Below, piece after piece: positions 15,804-25,830 of a DNA stretch of 64,000 nt. The DNA lies in contig CANNBV010000001.1 of NCBI GenBank assembly GCA_947502975.1, positions 868,001 through 932,000 of the forward strand, given 5' to 3'. Source of the DNA: an uncultured Flavobacteriaceae bacterium (GTDB lineage Bacteria; Bacteroidota; Bacteroidia; Flavobacteriales; Flavobacteriaceae). The notes under the pieces are model-generated. The model saw only the letters and a program-made list of their open reading frames with translations, was not told the DNA's origin and searched no databases. The position numbers and the translations under genes are program-made. Every line of letters starts with the position of its first letter. The first letter of the stretch is position 1.

Positions 15804-16904
15804 CTATAGGACAGATTTCTGTTTGTTATAAAAGGCATCGGCTTGCAATTGTAACAACTCGCGAGCCTTCTTGCTTTTATAAGTATATAATTCCTCATCA
15901 CTTTCAATATCAGAATAAACACTATCATTAAGTGTGTTTTCTGTATGAAGTAGAGCCGCTCTTTGGTGTTTGTTTTGAAGCATTAAGTTTTTAATAGTAT
16001 CTTCTTCATCTTCAAATTTAAAATCGTAGATACCTTTTGGAGAAAGTAATTTGGCAAATATCGGAGCTGTTTCTATAGCTAAAAACAGTAAGAATATAAA
16101 GAAAGAAGGTAACCAAGGTAGTTTGCTCAATGCATTTATTCTTGCCATTAATCCATCAAAATTATTGATTATAGGTTGTGTGTTTAGCACCTGGGTATTA
16201 TAGTCGCCTTTCAATTCGGCAATTTTAGTTTCAGCAGCTAATATTTTGGATTTGTTTTCTTTTTTTAGGTTTTGTAAATCCGCTAAAGCTGCATCATGCT
16301 TTTCTCTTTTTTCCTTATAAACTGGGCCTTTTCCTAAAAGCTTTGTGCCAGTTGTTCCTTCAGCTTCAGAAATATATACATCATATAAACTATTTACTTC
16401 AATTTCTTTAGCATTAATTTCGTCTTGTAGTGCATTAATTTGAGAGTTTAACGTTGCTATCTCTGGCGTAAATTGTTCTGCTAATTGCGTTTTATTCGCT
16501 AAAGTCATTGCATTTTTTTCTTCTAAAAGCACTTGATTAATTTCCTTTTCGAAGATTTTTAATTCTAACGGTTTAGCAATTACTATGGCAATAATTATTG
16601 CAAGAATTATTCTAGGAGATGCTTGAATAAATTCATCAAGAGCGCTACCAGTTTTTTTTATGGTAGATACAATGTAACGATCTAAATTAAAAATGAGTAA
16701 CCCCCAAATAAATCCGAAAAAGATAGCAGAAAAGAGATTGTCGAAAACGGTATAAAGTGCATACCCTGCAGCAATAAAAGCCATTACGGCTGTAAAGAAT
16801 ACTGTTGCGCCTATGCCTGCATATTTATTTTGCTCACCGGAAGAACACTGTTCTAAAATATTGGTATCTGCACCTGAGCAGATAATAAAAAAACGCTTTA
16901 ACAT
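15804..16904 (-). CDS. DUF4407 membrane protein
   Basis: 366 residues. The N-terminal 'FFIICSGADTNILEQCSS' and 'GFIWGLLIFNLDRYIVSTIK' are hallmarks of DUF4407. Two or three membrane helices (about 30-60, 70-115) are followed by a long coiled-coil region (about 125-245), another helix pair near 'LPSFFIFLLFLAIETAPIF' and a cytoplasmic tail. The function of the family is not established. Monocistronic: a terminator lies upstream and a convergent gene downstream. Confidence 0.8.
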   Translation of the reverse strand: MLKRFFIICSGADTNILEQCSSGEQNKYAGIGATVFFTAVMAFIAAGYALYTVFDNLFSAIFFGFIWGLLIFNLDRYIVSTIKKTGSALDEFIQASPRIILAIIIAIVIAKPLELKIFEKEINQVLLEEKNAMTLANKTQLAEQFTPEIATLNSQINALQDEINAKEIEVNSLYDVYISEAEGTTGTKLLGKGPVYKEKREKHDAALADLQNLKKENKSKILAAETKIAELKGDYNTQVLNTQPIINNFDGLMARINALSKLPWLPSFFIFLLFLAIETAPIFAKLLSPKGIYDFKFEDEEDTIKNLMLQNKHQRAALLHTENTLNDSVYSDIESDEELYTYKSKKARELLQLQADAFYNKQKSVL

Positions 16905-16927
16905 TACTGATAGTTTTTGATTGATAC

Positions 16928-16952
16928 TTCAACTCTGCTCAGCACAGGTTGA
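16928..16952. repeat. degenerate palindromic repeat fragment
   Basis: CTCTGCTCAGCACAGGTTGA with flanking TTCAA forms weak TCAAC/GTTGA arms. It resembles the common flavobacterial repeat with a CGCTCAGCACAGGTT core. A related CTCAGCATAGGTT lies inside repeat copy C near 28715. It occupies the 5' region of the DUF4407 gene. Confidence 0.4.
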
Positions 16953-16993
16953 CTATTTGAACGTTAAAGTGGTTGATTTGTTACATTATAAAT

Positions 16994-17024
16994 AAAAAAA
17001 GCTCCTACAATAGGAGCTTTTTTT
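16994..17024 (-). terminator. intrinsic terminator of the SusCD-MauG operon
   Basis: GCTCCTA-CAA-TAGGAGC with flanking A7 and T7 tracts, a perfect 14-bp arm when the tracts pair. It lies 15 bp past the stop of the T9SS gene (minus strand). The symmetric tracts would let it work in both directions. Confidence 0.9.
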
Positions 17025-17038
17025 ATTTATAATTGTGA

Positions 17039-18448
17039 TTACTCAATAATAATTTTTCTTGTAATACTACTTAAATCTGTTTTAGCTTTAAATAGATATA
17101 TACCACTGTTTAGATTAAGTTGTATTCTTTCGTTCAGAATAATACCTTTTTGTACAGTTTTACCTGTAATATCATAAATATCATAATTGGCATTTAGTAA
17201 AGCTTTAGATACCATTAAATAATCATTTGCAGGATTAGGGTATACTTTTACTATATCAGCTTGGCTATCACTTGATGATAATGTAGTTGGGTCTAGGCTA
17301 TACAATTCGTTTCCAGTGGTTCCGTTATCTCCTTCAAAATAAATTACTCCATTTAACACTGCTAAATCGTCAACATCTTTTATAGTTGAATCTAATTGTT
17401 CAATAGTTGTACCATTAGTTCTAAATAGGTGCCCATCGGTGTCGTTAGTGTCTTCGCCTCTGTAGTAAATAAATCCATCATATACGATATAATCTGAGGG
17501 GTCATGATTGGTATTGGTACCCGTTAGATTACTTAAGTTGGTTAAAGTATCTCCAGTAGGGTTATATTTCCATAATTGATCACCACTGCCAGTGTCACCT
17601 TCAAAATAAACGTCGCCATTCCAAGTAAATAAATTAGCCACTCCTGTTGCACTTGAAGCTGCGGCAATGGCTATAGTGCCACTATCTGTACCATCTGTTT
17701 TCCAAAGTTGTCCTGTTGCTTCAAAAAATAATTCACTACCAACTATTGTAAAATTACTAATACCTGAATTTCCATCATCTCCTGTTATATCACTAACCAA
17801 GGCGTAAGTGTCAGTTGCAGGATCATATTCATATAGCTCTCTACCAATAGTTGGATCATCAGTAGCTGTAAAGCCATAACCTAATATTTTATTATTAAAA
17901 AAAATAAATTCGCCACCAGCAAATTGAACATCTTCAGTGCCAACATTTGCTACTTTACTTTGAGTAGCACCGTCAAATGTATAAAGCGCATTACTATCTA
18001 CAGTATTGATATAATAAATTAAGCCGCTGACATCTATAGGATTAAAAATGAAGGCGCCTCCTGTAGTATTGGTGCCACTTTCAGTTCCATCCGAAGAAAA
18101 TAATACATTTCCAGAACCTGAATTTGCTGAAAAATACATAGTACCAGATAATTCAAAAAAGTTACCAGGCGAAGAACCAGAGCTTCCTGTTCTCAAGTCT
18201 TTAACGAATAAAGTTCCTCCTTCAGTTCCATCTGTAACCCATAATTCTCTTCCTAAATCTGCAGCACCTGGTGAATTTGAACCATTTGAGTCATCTGCGC
18301 CAAAATAAATTTTCCCATTGTAAATAAATAAGTTATTTGGACTTGATGATGATGTTCCACTATCATTAATTTCTTTTACTATAGTAACTTGTGCATAGGA
18401 AGCAATAACCATTGCAAATGTTAAAAATGTGAGTAGTAGTTTTTTCAT
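17039..18448 (-). CDS. secreted T9SS-sorted protein with ELWVTDGT repeats
   Basis: 469 residues. A signal peptide (1-19, ending SYAQ) precedes repeated beta-propeller-like blades with motifs 'GRELWVTDGTEGGT', 'LFSSDGTESGT', 'LWKTDGTDSGT' and 'LFRTNGT'. The last ~75 residues are a type IX secretion C-terminal domain ('VYPNPANDYLMVSKA', 'YDIYDITGKTV', 'GIYLFKAKTD'). Predicted to be exported and anchored on or released from the cell surface. It is the last gene of the SusCD-MauG operon, 30 bp after the peroxidase. It may bind the ligand of that system; this is inference. Confidence 0.85.
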   Translation of the reverse strand: MKKLLLTFLTFAMVIASYAQVTIVKEINDSGTSSSSPNNLFIYNGKIYFGADDSNGSNSPGAADLGRELWVTDGTEGGTLFVKDLRTGSSGSSPGNFFELSGTMYFSANSGSGNVLFSSDGTESGTNTTGGAFIFNPIDVSGLIYYINTVDSNALYTFDGATQSKVANVGTEDVQFAGGEFIFFNNKILGYGFTATDDPTIGRELYEYDPATDTYALVSDITGDDGNSGISNFTIVGSELFFEATGQLWKTDGTDSGTIAIAAASSATGVANLFTWNGDVYFEGDTGSGDQLWKYNPTGDTLTNLSNLTGTNTNHDPSDYIVYDGFIYYRGEDTNDTDGHLFRTNGTTIEQLDSTIKDVDDLAVLNGVIYFEGDNGTTGNELYSLDPTTLSSSDSQADIVKVYPNPANDYLMVSKALLNANYDIYDITGKTVQKGIILNERIQLNLNSGIYLFKAKTDLSSITRKIIIE

Positions 18449-18478
18449 AATTTTTAGTTTTAAAAAGTTAATAAATAA

Positions 18479-19627
18479 TTATTTTGGTAATTCTGGTATT
18501 AAAGTTCTGCCTTTATTAGAACTTAGAGTTTCCATAAATGCGATAAGCGCCTCAATTTCTGGTTTTTCAAGGTTAAGTCTTTTCAACATAGGAGAGGTTG
18601 TTGGTATTAATGTATCTCTTCCAACACCTAAATATTTTTTTTGAATAGGTGCTGGATTACCTAAGTTGTAAAATTCTACAATGTCTAATAAACTAGGGAA
18701 GTGGCCATGATGCATCCAAGGTCCTGTTCTAGAAACTTCTCGTAATGTTGGTGTTCTAAATTTACCAATATCATCCATGTTTTTGGTAACATTATATCTG
18801 CCGAAATCTTCATCTTTTGTTCCAAATAATGTCTGCCCGTCGTTATGAAATAGGTTGTCACTAAAATAAGGTGTGTTATGACAGTTAATGCATCTGGCTT
18901 TAGTCCTAAACAAATGTAATCCAAGTACTTCTTGATCTGTAAGTTTTGTAGAATCACCAGCTACGAATTTGTCAAACGGTGTTTTATAGCTATTCACAGT
19001 ACGTTCAAATGTGGCTATTGCCTTTTGAATGCGAGATAATGAAATAGAATCGTTACCAAATGCAGCTTTAAACAAGGGCTTGTACCCTTCAATATCAGCT
19101 ATTTTATCAACAGCAATATTAAGTTGTTCATTCATTTCAAGTGGATCTCCAATAGGAAACCTAGCTTGATCTTCAAGACTTTCTGCGCGACCATCCCAGA
19201 ATAGGTTATGCGCAAAGGCAGAATTTAAAATAGTCATAGAATTTCTGCCTCCAGTTTGTCGATCATGACCGAAGGAACGAGTAGAATTATCTGTCCAAGC
19301 CAATTCAGGATTATGACAAGAAGCACATGCTATTTGTCCGCTAACTGATAATCTGGGGTCAAAAAACAGGGTTTTACCTAGTTTCGCTTTTTCTTTAGAG
19401 AATACGTTGTTTTCAGGGAATGTTACTTTTGGAAGAATACCAATATCTTGAAACTTTTCCTCGTTAACTAAACTATCCAATTCAGGTTCTGGCCATTGCG
19501 CATAATCGCCACTGGAGTATCTAGCTTTTAGAGCTGAAATATCAAGATAGTCTTCACTGTTATTCTCTTTTTTACATGAGAAGCATATTGTAAATACAAT
19601 AATTAATATTCTTATTTTGTGATACAT
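18479..19627 (-). CDS. MauG/CcpA-like dihaem cytochrome c peroxidase, lipoprotein
   Basis: 382 residues from the ATG at 19627, which gives a clean lipoprotein signal ending FSC (Cys18). A longer in-frame start at 19648 would overlap the upstream gene. Two c-type haem motifs, CASCH (101-105) and CINCH (246-250), with 'FFDPRLSVSG' and 'RTPTLREVSRTGPWMHHG', define the dihaem peroxidase/MauG family. Members reduce H2O2 or carry out radical oxidation of protein or small-molecule substrates in the periplasm. Its place between a SusCD-type importer and a T9SS protein is unusual and suggests oxidation of the imported ligand or its carrier. No cytochrome partner is nearby. Confidence 0.88.
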   Translation of the reverse strand: MYHKIRILIIVFTICFSCKKENNSEDYLDISALKARYSSGDYAQWPEPELDSLVNEEKFQDIGILPKVTFPENNVFSKEKAKLGKTLFFDPRLSVSGQIACASCHNPELAWTDNSTRSFGHDRQTGGRNSMTILNSAFAHNLFWDGRAESLEDQARFPIGDPLEMNEQLNIAVDKIADIEGYKPLFKAAFGNDSISLSRIQKAIATFERTVNSYKTPFDKFVAGDSTKLTDQEVLGLHLFRTKARCINCHNTPYFSDNLFHNDGQTLFGTKDEDFGRYNVTKNMDDIGKFRTPTLREVSRTGPWMHHGHFPSLLDIVEFYNLGNPAPIQKKYLGVGRDTLIPTTSPMLKRLNLEKPEIEALIAFMETLSSNKGRTLIPELPK

Positions 19628-19631
19628 AAGC

Positions 19632-21104
19632 TTATAAATCATAATCAATTATACAGGGTGCATTAATATCAGCTGGCTCGGGGTAATCTCTGGTATTATA
19701 CATTAGATATTGTGATGTTAGTGTGCCACCAAATATCTCGTCATTTGTAAGTTTTAATTCAAATTTTAACTCAAAAATACCTGGGCTAATTTCCATGTAA
19801 GTTCCTGCTCCTGATAGACCAAAGTTGTAGCTGTTACCATTTCTGCCTGCAATAGTTAAAAATTGTGGTATTATGAGCATAGTACCATTTGTTGTACTTG
19901 TACCATTTTCAGGAAAAAATTCTATTGCCGGCATAACATCAAATCCTGGTGATTCAGCAAATGAATTCGTTTCATTATTAAAATAGCGTTTAAGGTTGAA
20001 CGAATTTGTAGTTAAATCTGCTCTATTACTTCTAAAGCCAACTTGAAATGCATGGTGGTAAATATCGTCACTTGTATCTGCTGTTCCCATATCATCGAAA
20101 AGTATAGCATTTGGGTTTGAAGCATCAACAACGACGGGTTTCGCAAAAGCAAAAAAGAATCCCCATTCACAGACATTATCTTGATTAAAATCATTCCACA
20201 TTTCACCATACAACCTGTAAAATATATCAGATAAATTATAAAAATTAGAAGCCGTATTTACAGCTATGTTTCTATCGGTTTTTATGGGTTTTACAATTTG
20301 TAAAATTTTATTGCCAGTAGCTGTGTAATTATCTGTATCCTCTAGATTTATAATAGTCTGATAAAATACATCATCATTATTTATAGACTCATTTAGTGAA
20401 ATCTTATAAGTGATACTGGTGTCATCTTGATTTAATTTTGATAAGGTGTAATCAAATCCATTAAGAAAACTAAATATCAAGCTTTCATCAATTTCATTTT
20501 CAAAATACCCTAGAGGGAAATTTACTTTAAAGAAAATATCCTCATTAGTTTCTCCAGTGATTTCCAGTCTATTTGATTCAAACGTATATTGTAAAATAGG
20601 TTCTGAAAAGGAAATAGTTAATTCATCATTAGACTCTGATGTATTTTGGATACCAATGGCAATATCAGAATTACTAATAGAGGTTAATTTAAGTTTTAGC
20701 TCTTGAATAGTATTTTGATCCCAGCGATTATTAGCTTTAACAAATATGGTGTCTACTAATTTATTTGGATTAAAGCTTACCGTTTCAGTTGGTGAAATAT
20801 CCAGATCGATAGTTCCAGTAATACTAGTTTCAAAACTTGCAGTAACTGGTTCATTTAAATTCGCGGCAGAAAGCACAACAGGGATTTTTAATACTTTAAC
20901 GTCTTGTTTATCATAAAATGAAGAGGCGGTTATTCCTCCACTAATTTCTGGGAATTCTATAACTTCGTTATTAGGGTTTACTAATAGATAAAAACGTATA
21001 AATGGGTTTCCATTATCAGCAAATAGTTTTGTGTCTTCATTGGTTTTACTGCATGAGATTATAAACAGTAAATTAAAGATTAATATGAGTCTAATAGCCT
21101 TCAT
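19632..21104 (-). CDS. hypothetical lipoprotein of the SusCD-MauG operon
   Basis: About 490 residues. Starts at 21122 or 21104 are both in frame; the latter gives the cleaner signal 'MKAIRLILIFNLLFIISC' with a lipobox Cys. The N-terminal ~150 residues look like an immunoglobulin/Calx-beta-type domain ('LKIPVVLSAANLNEPVTASF', 'VSFNPNKLVDTIFVKANNRW'), as in several SusCD-linked surface lipoproteins. The C-terminal half is beta-rich without a recognised motif. It overlaps the SusD stop and reaches the peroxidase start, so it is in the operon. Likely a surface ligand-binding protein (inference). Confidence 0.7.
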   Translation of the reverse strand: MKAIRLILIFNLLFIISCSKTNEDTKLFADNGNPFIRFYLLVNPNNEVIEFPEISGGITASSFYDKQDVKVLKIPVVLSAANLNEPVTASFETSITGTIDLDISPTETVSFNPNKLVDTIFVKANNRWDQNTIQELKLKLTSISNSDIAIGIQNTSESNDELTISFSEPILQYTFESNRLEITGETNEDIFFKVNFPLGYFENEIDESLIFSFLNGFDYTLSKLNQDDTSITYKISLNESINNDDVFYQTIINLEDTDNYTATGNKILQIVKPIKTDRNIAVNTASNFYNLSDIFYRLYGEMWNDFNQDNVCEWGFFFAFAKPVVVDASNPNAILFDDMGTADTSDDIYHHAFQVGFRSNRADLTTNSFNLKRYFNNETNSFAESPGFDVMPAIEFFPENGTSTTNGTMLIIPQFLTIAGRNGNSYNFGLSGAGTYMEISPGIFELKFELKLTNDEIFGGTLTSQYLMYNTRDYPEPADINAPCIIDYDL

Positions 21105-22536
21105 TCTGCTGTAAGTTTTCATTTAAATTTATTGTGACTTCTGGGATAGGGAGTATAAAGAAATTAGAAGGGTAATTTAAATTACAGGTGTTTGCAATAC
21201 ACCCTAAAGTTCTATTAATATCCTTTTTAAAACGAGCTAAATCAAATAATAAGTGCCCTTCAAAAGCCAGTTCTCTGCGACGTTCTATGAAGATTTCCTC
21301 AAGTATACTAGATGATGAATTTAGTAGATCAAGATTAGCCCTTGCTCTTATAATGTTCAAATCAATTAAAGCATCATTAGTTCTGTTTTGTCTAGCATTA
21401 GCTTCAGCTCGAATTAAATATAATTCTGAAAGGCGCATATATGTGGTTCCAGCGTCGCCTTGAAACTTTTTAGTAAAGTAATAAGTTTGCTCTATTTCAA
21501 GATTATTTTCAATAGTTGGGAGGCTTATCTCCAAAAACATATTAGTTCTTATATCGTTAGTTTCGTAGAGGTTTAGCAGATCACCTGAAGCCACATAATC
21601 TGCATAATTTAGATTAGAATTATAAATAAAATGACTAGAAATACTAGAAGATACATTACCATCAGAATTTCTAGGCGCAGTAAACTCTAGGATTATCTCA
21701 CTAATGGGCTCAACATTTTTCTCCCATTCAGAAATATAGTTGTCTTTGGGAGTGAGTGATATTCCTGAAGTTTTGAGGACTTCGTCAGAATATTGAAAAG
21801 CTAACTCCCAATCATTCATTTGTAGTGCAATTCTAGCATAAAGAGCTTTTGTATTGATACTATTAAATAGGGAGTATGAAGGCCCAGTCAATAATTCTAC
21901 ACTTGAGAAAAGAGATAATGCTAAGTCTAAATCTGTTTTAATCGAATTATATGTGTTTAGCATTGACTCCCTAGCAGGGAAGTCTATTCCAGCAATTAAA
22001 GGTTTGGTTACATAAACTACTCCTACATGGGAAGCATCATCGGTAAAGCCATATTGTTGTGCATAGTAAAGTGATATATGGTAATGCGAAAATGCCCTGA
22101 TAGTTAGCAGCTCTGCTTGGAGTCTATTACTTTCTTCAGTAGTTAAGAATGTAAAATTATCTTTAAAAGATAAAATAACGTTAGCTTGATTGATAATTTC
22201 ATAAAAAGTTTGGTAATAGTTTGAGTAGTCTGATTCTTGAGGTGTATCAGAAAAATTATAGCTATTTTCTACAACTTCTGGTGTTTCTATAATTTTATCG
22301 TTTGTTCCAGGTGTAATTGTTAAGTTACCTCCCTGTAAGTCTGAATAGATTGATTCTCTTGCAGAAAGAAGAGCTTCAACATCTCTGTAAATTCCATTAA
22401 GAGCCTCTAAAACGCCTTCTTTTGATGACATTTGCTCGTTTATAGATATCTGTTGATCAGGTTCTACTACCAGAAAATCACTGCACGACATTACTAAAAT
22501 ATTACTAAAGAGCAGGTATTTAAATATTTTTTTCAT
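21091..22536 (-). CDS. SusD/RagB-family outer-membrane lipoprotein
   Basis: 481 residues. A lipoprotein signal ends 'VMSCSDFLVV'. The SusD fold is shown by 'EALNGIYRDVEAL', 'AELLTIRAFSHYHISLYYAQ', 'YMRLSELYLIRAEANARQN' and the C-terminal 'IFIERRRELAFEGHLLFDLAR'. SusD proteins cap the SusC channel and bind the ligand at the surface. It lies 3 bp after the SusC gene. No glycoside hydrolase is in this operon. Confidence 0.93.
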   Translation of the reverse strand: MKKIFKYLLFSNILVMSCSDFLVVEPDQQISINEQMSSKEGVLEALNGIYRDVEALLSARESIYSDLQGGNLTITPGTNDKIIETPEVVENSYNFSDTPQESDYSNYYQTFYEIINQANVILSFKDNFTFLTTEESNRLQAELLTIRAFSHYHISLYYAQQYGFTDDASHVGVVYVTKPLIAGIDFPARESMLNTYNSIKTDLDLALSLFSSVELLTGPSYSLFNSINTKALYARIALQMNDWELAFQYSDEVLKTSGISLTPKDNYISEWEKNVEPISEIILEFTAPRNSDGNVSSSISSHFIYNSNLNYADYVASGDLLNLYETNDIRTNMFLEISLPTIENNLEIEQTYYFTKKFQGDAGTTYMRLSELYLIRAEANARQNRTNDALIDLNIIRARANLDLLNSSSSILEEIFIERRRELAFEGHLLFDLARFKKDINRTLGCIANTCNLNYPSNFFILPIPEVTINLNENLQQNEGY

Positions 22537-22539
22537 TGT

Positions 22540-25500
22540 TTAAAATGTGGTATTAACTCCTATTGTAAAAGTTCGCATTTCAGGATATGTATTTCTAAAT
22601 TCAGCTATGCCGTTTTTACCATTAGGGCTCTTATTTTTAAACCAGTAGTGTAGATTTGCTCCATTTAAATTAAATGACAACGATTTTAGAGGTAATCTAT
22701 ATTTTTGAACTGGAAGTGAATAACTTAAGCTTACCGATTTAAGCTTTATATGTGATGAATCAAATAGGTACTTTGTACTGTTAGATATGATTCTATTACT
22801 ATTAGAAATAATAGGGTATATGGCATTGTCTCCTTGGTTAAACCATGCATCGTCAATAATATTTGCATTAATGTTTCTATTAGTCATTACACGGTAATTA
22901 TCAAAAATAGTACGATCTACAAGTATGTCTGCGCCGTAGGAGTAAGACATGATAATATTTAAATTAAAATTTTTGTATTTAAAAGTATTTCTCATGCCTC
23001 CAAAAAACTCAGGTTGAGAATCACCAATCGGAGTCCAGTAGGAAGCATCAAATTCTGAGGCTACTGTTGCGGCGTCGTATATTTCTCCACCTATATCAAA
23101 CAGTTCTCGTCCTGTGGCAGGGTCTATACCAATAAAATTATAACCCCAAAAAGCAGATGTTGGAAAACCTATAGTTTGTGATCGTGCATTTTCTGCTGCT
23201 GAAAAGTCTGAACCTAAGCCAGTTAGGCTGGTCACCTTGTTTTGAATCTTTGTTATATTAAAGCTAGAGTTCCATGAAAAATCTTCATTTTTAAGCCAAT
23301 TGGCATTAATTGAAAACTCAATACCCTGATTATACATTTCAGCTCCATTAATTTCAGCAGAATTAAAACCAGTTTCTAAAATTACATTTCTGCTAACAAT
23401 TTGGTCAATAATATTATCTCTAAAAAAATCGGTAGTTATTGAAAATCTATCCAGGAAGTTAAAATCTATTCCAACATTAAACTTTTTATTAGTTTCCCAT
23501 CCTAAATTAGGGTTTGGTGCAGAGGTTAAATTGCCATAAACTTGTCCATTATATCCATTATCAAGTATGGTATATAAGCCTAATGCACGATAAGAACCTA
23601 TTCTAGAGTTACCAGTAGTGCCATAACTAATTCGTAACCTTAAGAAATCCACTAGATTACTATTGCTAAGGAAATCTTCGTTACTAATATTCCAACTTGC
23701 CCCGAGTCCTCCATTAAGAGCAGTATTATTATCTGAACCAAATGCAGAACTTTGGTCAATTCTAAAATTAGCTAAGAAAAAATACTTTTGTTTGTAATTA
23801 TAATTTAATTGAGAAAAAACTGATCGACCTGCATTTTCTGAGCTGTCTCTTTGATAATCTTGTTTTTCTGCAATTTCGATAGGCTGAGGTTCAGTAAAAT
23901 TACTAAAACCATTTCCTCTTGCGTAACCAAAATCAACTATTTCTTGCCTAGTTTCAATTGCTACTAATGCATCAAAGGCATGAACTTCATTAAATTTATT
24001 TTCATAGAATAATGAAGCGTTCCAGTTCCAACGTTTAGTATCCCTATCTCTCAAAAACCTTCGCCCAATAGTACCATCATTAAATTGGCCTGAACCATTT
24101 AAGCCAGAGAAGAATTTATCTTCATCTTTGTTAGAAAAATCCATACCAAAAAGCGTAGAGAATTTTAGGTTATTAAAAATGTAATAATCTAATTTTATAC
24201 TTCCCAAAACTGCAAAAGTTTTAGATTCAGAAAGATTTTGCTTAGCTACGGCAAGCGGATTACCAAAAGTTTGGAAAGGAGTATAATCTCCATTTTCGTC
24301 AAATGCAGGAATTGTAGGCGGTAAAGCAAATGCATATAACTTATTGGGATCATTTTTTATCGCCAAAGAGGGCGAAACACGAATCCCTATATTAATTTTA
24401 TCACTTCTATAGTCGGCTGACAAAGAGGTGTTTATTTTTTTATAAGTATTTTCGATTTGTGCCTCATCATTAATTTGATATCCAACATTAGCTCTAAACC
24501 CCCAATGTTCTGATCCTCCCGAAACCCCAAAATTATATCGATTAAACCTTCCTGTTTTATTGAGTAAACTTTGCCAATCTGTATTTACACCATTCCATGG
24601 TTGTATATTATTTAAATCACCATTATTTCGGTTATATTCGTTTAGTACAGTTTGATATTGTTCTCCACTTAAAAATTTTAAACCGTTAAAAGCAGTAGAT
24701 ACACCAGATTGTATTGTGGCATTAAAACGTGTTTTTCCTTTCTTTCCAGATTTAGTAGTTATTATTATTACACCATTTGCTGCATCGGCACCATAAAGAC
24801 CTACTGCAGCAGCATCTTTTAAAACATTAAAACTTTCGATATCTTCTACACCAACGCGAGCTAGAGGGTTCAAAATATTTTCTGAAAGATTGCCTTCTCC
24901 AACATCAAAGAAGTTATTTCCATCAAGACCAGTTTCTTCCGAGAGTATAATTCCATCAACAATTATTAATGGTTGTGTTGAAGTACCAACAATATTATTG
25001 CTTAAACGTGTTAGAGATCCTTGACCTCTAATATTTATACCTACAGGTTCTCCTAATTGTGGATTTACCTCAATAAAGACTCCTGCAATTTGACCTTCTA
25101 ATAGCTCATCAAAAGTCACAGCGGGTTGTTCTATTGCTATATTCTTTGGGTCTACAGTGGCAATACTTCCTACCACTTCTTGTTTTAATTTCTTTGTACC
25201 GTACGAAGACGTAATAATAACTTCGTCCAACTGATCTGTAGATTCATTTAAGTAAAATATAAACTCTGACTTGTTTCCAATTACTTGAGTGGAAGTTTCC
25301 ATGCCCAAATAGGAAACTTCCAAAACAATTTTATCAATATTTTGACCTTTCACAAGGTATTTAAATTCGCCTTCAAAATTTGTAATGGCTCCTTTTCTAG
25401 AGCCTTGTATGATTATAGTAGCACCAGCCAAAGGGAAGTTATCTGAAGCGCTATATACCTTTCCTTTTATTAATCGCTCATTTTGTTGTGGAGAAGCGTT

Positions 25501-25830
25501 ATTTAAAGATGCTTTTTTCTCTATTAATAATACCTGTTTATCCTTTACGGCATAAGTAATACTCGTATTTTTTAATAATTGTTTTAGTGTATTATCTAAA
25601 GTGCTGTTAGTTACTGAAATGGTGACAGGACTATCGGTTTTAATCTTATTAGTATTATATATGATATTATACGAGGTCTGTTGTTCTATTAACTTTAAAA
25701 CAGAGGCTAAAGGTTGTTTTTTTATATTTAAGGTAATGCCCGTATTTTGCGCAAAGCCTTTCATACCAAAAGATAGAACGATAAGAGTAATAAAAAGTCT
25801 TTTAAAATATGATTTTATATTAAAGGTCAT
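22540..25830 (-). CDS. SusC/RagA TonB-dependent transporter with STN signalling domain
   Basis: 1096 residues. A signal peptide is followed by a secretin/TonB short N-terminal (STN) domain (about 30-106: 'LNIKKQPLASVLKLIEQQTS', 'VTNSTLDNTLKQLLKN'). Next are a carboxypeptidase-like domain ('IKGKVYSASDNFPLAGATII'), the plug ('LDEVIITSSYGTKKLKQEVV') and a long SusC barrel. The STN domain is the hallmark of transducer-type receptors that signal through FecR to an ECF sigma factor. Both are encoded just upstream, and SusC overlaps fecR by 4 bp (ATGA). The ligand is unknown; see the note on the shared palindrome. Confidence 0.95.
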   Translation of the reverse strand: MTFNIKSYFKRLFITLIVLSFGMKGFAQNTGITLNIKKQPLASVLKLIEQQTSYNIIYNTNKIKTDSPVTISVTNSTLDNTLKQLLKNTSITYAVKDKQVLLIEKKASLNNASPQQNERLIKGKVYSASDNFPLAGATIIIQGSRKGAITNFEGEFKYLVKGQNIDKIVLEVSYLGMETSTQVIGNKSEFIFYLNESTDQLDEVIITSSYGTKKLKQEVVGSIATVDPKNIAIEQPAVTFDELLEGQIAGVFIEVNPQLGEPVGINIRGQGSLTRLSNNIVGTSTQPLIIVDGIILSEETGLDGNNFFDVGEGNLSENILNPLARVGVEDIESFNVLKDAAAVGLYGADAANGVIIITTKSGKKGKTRFNATIQSGVSTAFNGLKFLSGEQYQTVLNEYNRNNGDLNNIQPWNGVNTDWQSLLNKTGRFNRYNFGVSGGSEHWGFRANVGYQINDEAQIENTYKKINTSLSADYRSDKINIGIRVSPSLAIKNDPNKLYAFALPPTIPAFDENGDYTPFQTFGNPLAVAKQNLSESKTFAVLGSIKLDYYIFNNLKFSTLFGMDFSNKDEDKFFSGLNGSGQFNDGTIGRRFLRDRDTKRWNWNASLFYENKFNEVHAFDALVAIETRQEIVDFGYARGNGFSNFTEPQPIEIAEKQDYQRDSSENAGRSVFSQLNYNYKQKYFFLANFRIDQSSAFGSDNNTALNGGLGASWNISNEDFLSNSNLVDFLRLRISYGTTGNSRIGSYRALGLYTILDNGYNGQVYGNLTSAPNPNLGWETNKKFNVGIDFNFLDRFSITTDFFRDNIIDQIVSRNVILETGFNSAEINGAEMYNQGIEFSINANWLKNEDFSWNSSFNITKIQNKVTSLTGLGSDFSAAENARSQTIGFPTSAFWGYNFIGIDPATGRELFDIGGEIYDAATVASEFDASYWTPIGDSQPEFFGGMRNTFKYKNFNLNIIMSYSYGADILVDRTIFDNYRVMTNRNINANIIDDAWFNQGDNAIYPIISNSNRIISNSTKYLFDSSHIKLKSVSLSYSLPVQKYRLPLKSLSFNLNGANLHYWFKNKSPNGKNGIAEFRNTYPEMRTFTIGVNTTF